Shown piece by piece: positions 56,325 to 64,000 of a stretch of 64,000 nt of DNA. Each line of letters begins with the position of its first letter. The stretch's first letter is position 1. The notes beneath the pieces are model-generated. The model saw nothing but the letters and a program-made list of their open reading frames with translations. It was not told where the DNA came from and ran no database searches. A program made the position numbers and the translations under genes. Origin of the DNA: Takakia lepidozioides (taxonomy: Eukaryota; Streptophyta; Takakiopsida; Takakiales; Takakiaceae); NCBI GenBank assembly GCA_030704615.1, contig CM060733.1, positions 35,154,001 through 35,218,000 of the forward strand, in the 5' to 3' direction.

Positions 56325-59300
56325 CCGGAGACAACTTCGGCATGTGGAAATTCGAGATGAGTGTCATGCTTCGTGCCAAGAAGCTACTTGATATAATTGA
56401 CGGGATTGCCATCAGAGAGGATGCAGCGAATGAAGATGAGTGGACTGATAAAGATAATATTTGTCAATCCTTCATTTGTTCTTCTAAGGATACTAAGTTT
56501 TTGCGGCAATTGATGATGTGCAGGTCCTCCCAACAGATGTGGTGACGCCTTTGCACCGTGCATGAGCAAAACGCCGAAAACCTGCCGTTGCTCGAGCAGA
56601 AGTTCTTCGATTTCCATGAAATCCGATGATAACATTGCCGACCGCATCAGCACCATTGAGGTCATGGCGAACCAGCTCAATGATCTCGGAGAGCCCATTT
56701 CAGATCAAGCCGTCATGACCAAGATCATAGGCACTTTGCCACAAAGTTATAGGTATTTGGTCTCTGCATGGGACAGCGTCCCCGCCGATCAGCAGACCCT
56801 CAAAATCCTCACCCTTCGATTGCTGAAGGAGGAAGGTCGCAATCGTGTACATGATGTATCCGAGGAAGAAGTGACAAAGCATTTTTTCTCTAGCCGCCCA
56901 AGCAGCAGCAGCAGCATGCAGAAAGCTGCCACAGCTGAGGAGGGAATTAAGCGTGCCCAACGAATAGCTGAGCTTAAGAAGAGGACCAGATGCAATTATT
57001 GTCATTGCAAAGGTCACTGGGAAAGGGAATGTGAAAAGAAGAAACAAGATGAGAAATCTAGGAGTGAAGCGAAAATCATCGCCTCTGAAGAATCCAACAA
57101 CGCTGCCTTTGTCACAATCACCAACGAATCTAGCAGCAGCAAGTTTGCCAGTATTTGGTATGCGGATGGTGGTGCCACGGAGCATATGACAGATAATCTC
57201 GAGTGGTTTGACACTCTTGAGGAGATTTGTCCCGATAAGTGGCCAGTTATGATTGCCGATAACAGGAAGCTTTGGGTCTGCGGTGTCGGCAACATTGTAA
57301 TCCGATGCCTGGTTGATGAAAATTGCTGCTGATAAAGGATTTGTGACCACCTACAGGCGAGGGGAATGTTTCCTCACTAGCCAAGAAGGACGAGGCAAAG
57401 TTGTGTTGACTGACATTCAATCTGACAAACTGTATGGATTGTAGCTTAGGGCGGTGAAGCCCACAAGCAAGGCCAATGTTGCCCTCACCAATCCAGATTT
57501 GACTCCCAATGGGAAAATGCCTACTACCAAAAGCTTCGGTGTGTGGCACGAGCGTTTTGGGCATGTCAACAACAACAACATGATATTCAGATGGTGAAGA
57601 ACGACGTGGTTATAGGTCTGCAGCTTGCAACCAAGGACTGTGAGCCTGGTCTGTGCGAAGGTTGTGCCTTCGGAAAGACCAGAAGTAGCCATTCCCAGTC
57701 CGTTCATCGGCACTCCGCGCACAAAAAGCTGGCGAATTCTTCCACAGTGATGTTTGTGGGCCCATGAGTGTCAACTCATTTGGAGGGGCATGATACTTTG
57801 CTCTTTTTAAGGATGATTTTAGTGGATACCGTTTTGTGTATTGCATCCGTAATATACTTTGCTATTTTTAAGGATGATTTTAGTGGATACCGTTTTGTGT
57901 ATTGCATCCCTAATAAATCAAAGGTCTTCGACGCCTTCAAGCAGCTTGAAGCGACAACTTTGAGAGAGACTCGGAACCGGATTTCAAAGCTATGTAGTGA
58001 CAGGGGAGGCGAGTATTTGAGCACCGAGTTCACCAGATACGCCGGGATTCGCCATGAGACCACCACAACATACTCCCCCGAGCAGAACGGATCTGCAGAG
58101 TGAGAGACTAGAACCCTGGTCGAGTCTATTCGCAGCATGCTACATGCCAAGAGATTAAGCTTGCAATTTTGGGGGGAGGCGGCTTAAACGGCAGCCTACG
58201 TACTCAACCGTTCAGGTTCCTGAGTTCACAACGGAGTGACACCCTACGTATTATGGATAGGCCATAAACCCACTGTGGGTCATTTACCTGTGTTCGGGAG
58301 CATTGCCTATGCACACATCCCCAAAGAGCTCATAAAGAAACTAGATTCTAAGAGCCTTAGGACCATTTTTGTTGGGTGTTTCTCCCACTCTAAGGCCTAT
58401 CGTCTCTGGGATGCCAAGAAACATCGAATTATGATATGCCGCGACGTCTTTTTTGACGAGTTCTCATTAACCCATGACGCTGCCAATCGCCTCGATGAAG
58501 CATCAGGACTATTCTACGAAGTCATGCATGAAGATCATCAACCAGCGGCTATTGATGAGTCCGCTCCGGCCACTGCAGCCGAACCACTTGAGACTCCTGC
58601 CGAAGAAGAAGTTGTGGTTCAAGAGCTTAACTTGGCCAACCAAGCTCCCAACAGTGATGGTGATCAATTGGCTAATCAGCAGCCCCATGGACGACCCCAA
58701 CGACTTCGGGGACCACCTGAGAGGCTTAAAGATTACTACGTGAGCTCCTTTGCAGGCGTTGTAGAAACCAACAGCTTGCCAGAAGAGCCTGTCACATTTT
58801 CTGAGCTGTCCTGATTCTGCTGAATGGCAAAAAGGCAAGAATTCCAGTCCTTAATACGAAACCTGGGTCTTGACACACTTACCTCCTGGCCGCAAGGCCA
58901 TTTTCGTGTAAGTGGATATACAAAATAAAGACAACATCTACAAGGGCCATTGCAAAATACGAGGCTCGACTCGTGGCCAAAGGCTACAACCAACAATATG
59001 GCGTGGACTACGATCAAATGTTTTCCCCAGTTGTTAAATATGAGCCGATCAGGACTGTGCTCTCCATTGCTGCCCAGCAAGATATAGACATTGTCCAATT
59101 CGATATAAAGACAACATTTTTGTACGGGCACTTGGAGGAGGAAATCTACATGCTACAGCCTAAAGGCTTTGCAACCCCTGGGGATGAAGCAGGGAAGGTT
59201 TGCCGTTTACGCGAGAGTCTTTACGGGCTCAAACAATCTTCCAGGGTTTAGAATCAGAAAGTTCACAATTTCCTCACACAGTAAGATCTGCACCCTACTG

Positions 59301-59629
59301 ATGCGGATCCTTGCGTATACTCTAGTCGGCTGCTGCCTCTTCTCTTCACGACCATCTTTGTTGACAACGGCCTTGGGTGTTGCATTCACACGGACAAACT
59401 GACATGTATGATCTCGCACATGGAAAAAGAATTTGAAGTCTCTACATCTGTTGCAGACGTGTATGTTGGTCTCCACATCATCATACGAGATCTTGCGCAT
59501 AAGCTTTTTTGGATTGACCAATCCATCTATGTCAAGAAAATTCTCCATGCTTTGGGTTTGACCACTGCACACCTGTTACCGCTCCAGCAGACCCCAACGT
59601 CCAACTCGATGATACCTTGGATTGTCTAA
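56325..59629 (+). mobile_element. Ty1/copia fragment (copy C)
   Basis: gag core from 56,342 and 56,562-57,332 (zinc knuckle C-N-Y-C, protease A-D-G-G-A-T), pre-integrase at about 57,540-57,767, integrase 57,768-58,190 with the 61-bp duplication and an in-frame TGA after the Q-N-G-S-A-E run, RT 58,973-59,629 with V-D-N. No RNase H, no LTRs. Confidence 0.9.
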
Positions 59630-59749
59630 GCGATTCAGACCTGTCATTTCCTTACTCGAAGCAGTGTGTTACTACTTATGCGCACTAAATTATCCAAGGT
59701 CAGGAGTGTTTTGAGAATGGCTTTGCATTTCAGGCAAAAGAGAGTTCAC

Positions 59750-60875
59750 CCCCTTGCGTTGATGGCACCCTAAAAAACCTAAAGGACTGCCGTCAGAAAT
59801 TTTTGGACTGCGCACGGACACCCAAAATTTTGATGGTTTGGGGCCCTCCAGCAGGGTTGACTTTACCACGTGGCAGGCAAATGGGGCTGAGTCTCGGCAT
59901 TTGCGGGCGAAGGGTTTGTCAGCAGGGGCCCACAAAATTAACGGGCTCACACAAAACAGTTCATCGCTTTAGATGGCGTGGCCCCTTTTCCTTGCCGCGA
60001 TTATCTGAGCCGATAGTCGGCCTGAGTTTGGATTCAAGTAGGAAATCCTTTCTTTTGCAATCTCTGCCTGTAAATAGCTTAGGATGGTTTCATTTCTTTT
60101 CAGGGTAGTGAGTATGAAGGCAAGTCCGTTCCCCTTTATCGTCAAAAAAAAGAAAAAAAGGCAAGCAAGAGCATGAAGAGGAGTTTTGTTTCCTCAAAAA
60201 TTGGGACACGTTTAGGGTGATTTGGGGAGAAATGGCCATTTTTACCCCCTTGTTTTCCCATACAAAGCAACCATTTTGAATTTTTGGCATTTTGCTCTAG
60301 ATTTTTGGGTGGACATGCTGTAGGTGCCATACAATTAGAATCTGGGTACAGCCTGTATCAGAGCAAATTCTAAATGGTAAGCCATGTGCTTGGTCAAACC
60401 AATTTTCCACTAACGGTCAGTAGCTCAGTTGGTTAGTGCGCACCGAGTGACACCCAGATGTTTCTCGGGTCAAATCCTGCTACATGAGGGGTGCGGTATG
60501 CTCTCCTCCCCTTCCCTTGGGCAGTGTCCCATCAGAAAGCCTTCACTGCGAGGTTACTATGAAAGAGGTTATTTTCTCCTCTCAGTATTAAGGGGCCTGA
60601 TTTGTGAGCTGTCACTCCCAGGTGTTTCCCTTCATTTCTTAAAAAACAAACTCACTATGAAAACGGTAAATGGTAAAGAAAAATGGTAGGAAATTTGGCC
60701 TAGCTAATAATCTTCCTAATTAGACGGTCAAATCTCCTGAGATTTTTACATGAGGTGCATGAAGTAGGTAGGATCACTTTGGTACGGTGGGATGTGTGTC
60801 AAATGAGAGATAAGCTTATACCCTCACCCATGAGGGTATGTCTGGTTTTGGACAGGGCCCACAAAAAGCAGGCTC
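59750..60875 (+). repeat. T repeat with nested SINE (copy C)
   Basis: Full-length version of the repeat seen alone at 29,315-30,110. The nested SINE occupies about 60,411-60,655, with the A box at 60,421-60,432 and the B box at 60,467-60,477. The terminal hairpin is at 60,817-60,838. 'GGGCCCACAAAA' occurs three times in and near this end (about 59,925, 60,857 and 61,002). Confidence 0.7.
60411..60655 (+). repeat. tRNA-derived SINE (copy C)
   Basis: About 245 bp: tRNA-like head starting near GGTCAG/TAGCTCAGTTGG, unrelated body, and a tail TTTCTTAAAAAACAAAC. Flanked by short CAC on both sides. Absent from the 29-30 kb T repeat. Confidence 0.65.
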
Positions 60876-61367
60876 GTCCTTTAGGGGTAAGGCCCCTAAG
60901 GACAAGGCCCTGCGTGTAGGGTATAGGGCAAAGTTTTGGCAAGTGAATAAGCGCTTTACCATTTGGCGGGTCCCACTTCCAGACCAACCTCATTACGACG
61001 AGGGCCCACAAAATTCAGAGGCTCCTCCAAATCCCATCAACTTTATTGGAGCCTATAGAAGAGGTGCCGGCGAAGACCAGCACTGCTTAGCAGTTCATCA
61101 TGTTTTCAGGGGCGTTGTAGCTTGAATGCTTCTGGCCAACAGTCACAAGCAAGAACGATATCGAGGATAGGCAGAGGCTGAAAGTTGTACAGCTGTAAGC
61201 TCAAGTCCGAAGATGTGCAACTAGGTCAGGAACGAGGAAGGTCCGAAGTATCTCACCTCGTAATTCCGTTTTGGGGTTTTTTGAATGCTCTCAGCTTCCG
61301 AAACATCTTGGACATCCAGATTTGAAGTTCTCGCTTCCATTCTGGACGAAAAAAACTTCAGGAAAGC
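60876..61367. other. BAHD upstream region, right arm
   Basis: Just right of the T repeat a strong imperfect hairpin is centred near 60,893 (GTCCTTTAGGGG / CCCCTAAGGAC). No convincing TATA box was found before the BAHD ATG. Confidence 0.4.
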
Positions 61368-63064
61368 ATGGACATCGTAGCTGAGCCCAAGCTCCAAGTG
61401 ATCTTGAAAGACCCAACTTTGGTTGTACCAGCTGTTCCTACTAGAAATCATGTGATGTATCTTTCCAACATGGATCAGCCCCTGCTTTTTACAATGAACG
61501 CTGTTTCATTGTATCATGCCAATCCTACCGTAAACCATGACAATGTAGCAAAAGCGATGAGAGAGGCACTTTCGAAGGTACTTGTCCCGTATTACCCTCT
61601 AGCAGGAAGGCTTCAGATCAGTTTGGAGGGGGAACTCGAACTCAACTGTAATGGCAAAGGGGTCGTGTTTGTGGAAGCTGAGGCAGATGCCGACATATCT
61701 GACTTGGAAAAATGCACCGAGCCTGGCAAGCCCGATCCGAGATTGATGCAACTGGTCTTCTTTGTTCCAGAGGCAAAGAATCAGGACGCATTGCATCAGC
61801 AACTTGTGACCCCTGCGTTGGTTATTCAGGTAACTCATAGCTGATGTCAAAATTTTGTTTCATGGTTGCCATATATGCATCGCATGTAGTGCCCGATTAA
61901 AACTTCCTGCACACTGTAAGTATTTTTAAAACTTTCCAGAATAGAGGAAATTTTGATTAACGCATACTAGATTAGGATGTGAACGCATCTTTCCTCAAAT
62001 GCCTGCACTCTTAATGAGTCCAATTGGCACTGATTTGCTCAGTAAATAGACGGCGACCGAACTAGTCTTTTAGATTCATATAATATGTCACAATATTGTA
62101 TGTCGGACATGCTCACTACTGCATGTCTGAGTCCTCAACTTGAATCAGAAACAGCTAAGTTTTTGTTGAATCCCCCCCTCCGTGCTAGCAGGCGACAAGG
62201 TTCAGGTGTGGTGGGTTCGCATTCGGCGTGGGCCTTAACCATGCGTTTATGGACGGCATCGCATTCATACAGTTCCTACATGCTTGGGCTGCTATAGTGC
62301 GTGGAGACAGTACCCCTTTGAGTGCTCCATTCTTAGACCGTACAATCTTTCGCCCACGAACTCCACGTCAGATTGACTTTCCACACCATGAATATGACGA
62401 GATGGATCTGGCAGAAAATGTCTTGGGTGATGATTTTGTATACAACACTTTCCATTTCACCCGTGAAACCCTCACAGAGTTAAGACAACAAATATTGGGA
62501 CAGCCTGGGGGATATGTGAGCAAGTGCTCCACTTTTGAGACGCTCGCAGCCCATGTTTGGCGCGCGCGCACGAAAGCACTTGGAATGGAGCCATCCCAAG
62601 AAACCAGACTCCTCGTGGCAGTTGACGTTCGTTCAAAGTTTTCTCCGCCCGTTCCGTCCGACTATGTTGGTAACTCATCTTATGCAGCTTGCGCTATGAC
62701 CACAGCTGATGAGCTCCTATCCAAGCCTCTGTCTTATGCAGTGGGCCTTATACAAGAAGGGATTGCTTTGATCACAGACAAATACTTGAGATCCGTACTT
62801 GATTACATGGAGGACGTAAAGAAGAGGCCAACTTCGGTCAATTACTCATTTGCAATTTCCGACTGGTCCCGATTGCCGTACTATGAGCTTGACCTTGGGT
62901 GGGGAAAGCCATTTTACAATGGACCTCTCACTCGAGGCCTGCCGCCTGAGGCAGTTTACTTTACATTGCCAGATGGAAGTGAGGGGGAAAAGAAAAATTT
63001 GAAAGTGCTGATCGGACTCCCTCCGAGAGCTATGGAGAAGTTTATAGAGGCAATACGTATTTGA
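61368..63064 (+). CDS. BAHD acyltransferase, intact, two exons
   Basis: Cytosolic enzyme moving an acyl group from a CoA thioester to an alcohol or amine. Exon 1 is 61,368-61,829 (154 codons, ending V-I-Q at CAG/GTAACT); intron 61,830-62,191 (ends CTAGCAG); exon 2 is 62,192-63,064, in phase. Total 444 codons, the usual BAHD size. Catalytic H-x3-D is H-A-F-M-D-G just after G-V-G-L-N; the structural D-F-G-W-G reads D-L-G-W-G-K-P near the C-terminus. The N-terminal V-P-Y-Y-P-L-A-G-R-L is typical. The intron position between the two halves is common in the family. Y-L-S-N-M-D-Q suggests the HCT-like/clade V side, but substrate cannot be read from sequence. Converges with the P450 on the other strand. 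Start chosen as the first ATG (context AGCATGG) giving the conserved N-terminus. Confidence 0.92.
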
Positions 63065-63757
63065 ATTGCAGCTCGTCTTTAGTTACTAATCACTTACTAC
63101 CATATCGTAGAAAAAGGCGTGTATCTCGCAGCTGGGATATGTCGAGAGCATCTTGTAAATGCAGTAGCACGCACAGACATAGCACGTCGTGTAGAATCAT
63201 GAGAGCACTGAGAGAATGCTAGCATGTGGCATTCTCTCATGAGTGTATGACTCTCATGCAGTCAGTAGCAGACTCTCATTCATTAGCAGTCAGTGGTTGC
63301 TAAGAGGCTCTACTCTGAAACTTCCTGCCCAAGAAATCTTTGTATCTCTCTAGTAGATTTGTGACCTGTGACACTCTTCAACACATGAATGTACAAAATG
63401 TGCCAAGAACATGAGCTATTATTATGCAGACCGTGACAAGTTTATGACCATTTGCTCATAGATCTCGAAAGACTCTCGATCATCGCCTTCCATGACACCA
63501 TATTTCATTGAGCCATATTGTTGAAAAATTCTATCACCCTGGACCTTGCTACTTACAGGAGCCCATTTTGCTTGAACAGCACATGCTTAATATGGATAAT
63601 GTCAGTCTTTCCCTCACAGAAAACTGCATAGCACTTTCTCACATGACACCCCAGACATTGCGCAAGTGGCAAAATTACTAGATCCAAGAAGGAACTTAGT
63701 ACTAACTATTGCATGATGTGGCGGTAATTTGTTTGATCCGTCCTAGTAAACTTGGGA
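63065..63757. other. Between BAHD and P450, right arm
   Basis: Mirror of 39,745-40,435: hairpin with 10-bp stem at about 63,210-63,240, then the PPR scrap at about 63,450-63,530 on the minus strand. No gene. Confidence 0.5.
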
Positions 63758-64000
63758 TTATGGAAGGAGCCACAAGCAAGGTCCTCTGCAGTCAAGGTCC
63801 TCTGCGCTACAGGCATCTCTTTGCAATTCTCAAGAGCAGCCCCTTTTTCAGACGTGGGAAGAAGGGGTAGGCGGTGATTTCCTCATTGGGGTCGACAAGT
63901 GACCATTGTAAGCGTCTAACCAGTTGATCCACAAACACCAACATCGCCAACCGCGCCAACTCATAGCCAGGGCAGCTGTGTATACCTCCTCCAAAGGGTA
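63758..64000 (-). CDS. P450 last exon, right-arm copy, cut by window end
   Basis: Reverse complement of 39,506-39,744. From the right edge: haem-loop part P-F-G-G-G-I-H-S-C-P-G then the C-terminus to TAA at 63,758-63,760. Here the right arm is the worse one: extra bases near 63,830-63,870 break the frame where the left arm reads cleanly. The rest of this P450 copy lies beyond the window. Confidence 0.75.

Larger units (their letters stand above)
52207..60840. repeat. Composite repeat, copy C (palindrome right arm)
   Basis: Reverse complement of copy A 8,630-1. From about 52,650 to the end it is nearly identical to A; many ORFs match residue for residue. It joins the BAHD upstream region at 60,841. 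Whether C and A are two real loci or one locus assembled twice cannot be told here, since the flank of A lies outside the window. Confidence 0.9.

Noticed and set aside
59690-60840. T repeat as an LTR of the copia fragment
   Set aside because: No matching copy on the gag side of the copia in any of the three composites, and the T repeat occurs alone at 29-30 kb.
60817-60850. Helitron 3' end (hairpin followed by CTGG)
   Set aside because: The gap from hairpin to CTGG is only two bases, homology between copies continues beyond it, and no Rep domain was found. Kept only as a possibility.

Overview
The window looks like nuclear DNA of a land plant. It has intron-split genes with GT-AG borders, a BAHD acyltransferase, a CYP85-clan-type cytochrome P450, plant PLS-type pentatricopeptide (PPR) motifs, and many Ty1/copia, Ty3/gypsy, LINE and SINE remnants. 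I cannot fix the lineage from sequence alone; a seed-free plant or a gymnosperm would fit. A 500-base run of N (24,988-25,487) marks a scaffold join.

Layout. (1) 1-11,880: copy A of a composite repeat. It holds a terminal ~1 kb repeat 'T' with a nested SINE, a dead copia fragment, unidentified exon-like pieces, and a PIF1-type helicase gene on the minus strand with good splice borders. (2) 11,880-15,525: copia 3' end with LTR pieces, simple repeats, and a gypsy integrase carrying a C-terminal PHD finger. (3) 15,530-22,340: a second gypsy element (gag, protease, RT, RNase H, integrase cut off before its last catalytic residue). (4) 22,440-24,640: partial copy D of the composite repeat with an internal ~412 bp tandem duplication; then the gap. 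(5) 25,740-28,280: decayed PPR gene. (6) 28,990-30,110: SINE-like triplicate and a stand-alone T repeat that lacks the nested SINE. (7) 31,085-42,134: three genes of specialised metabolism: a HAD/class II terpene cyclase with a D-L-D-T-T motif, a six-exon P450, and a BAHD acyltransferase. (8) 39,506-64,000: a giant palindrome. Its left arm is 39,506-51,244, its loop about 51,245-52,206, and its right arm runs to the window end. It duplicates the last P450 exon, the BAHD gene and the composite repeat (copies B and C).

The most interesting content is (7). A HAD-terpene cyclase resembling the microbial drimane-type (AstC-like) enzymes sits next to an oxidising P450 and an acyl transferase. Together they could build, oxidise and acylate a bicyclic sesquiterpenoid, i.e. 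a candidate plant biosynthetic gene cluster with a possibly horizontally acquired cyclase. All three are broken by single-base indels in the left part. The BAHD copy in the right arm is intact (444 codons), so many of those breaks may be base-call errors rather than true mutations. The palindrome may itself be a fold-back assembly artefact.
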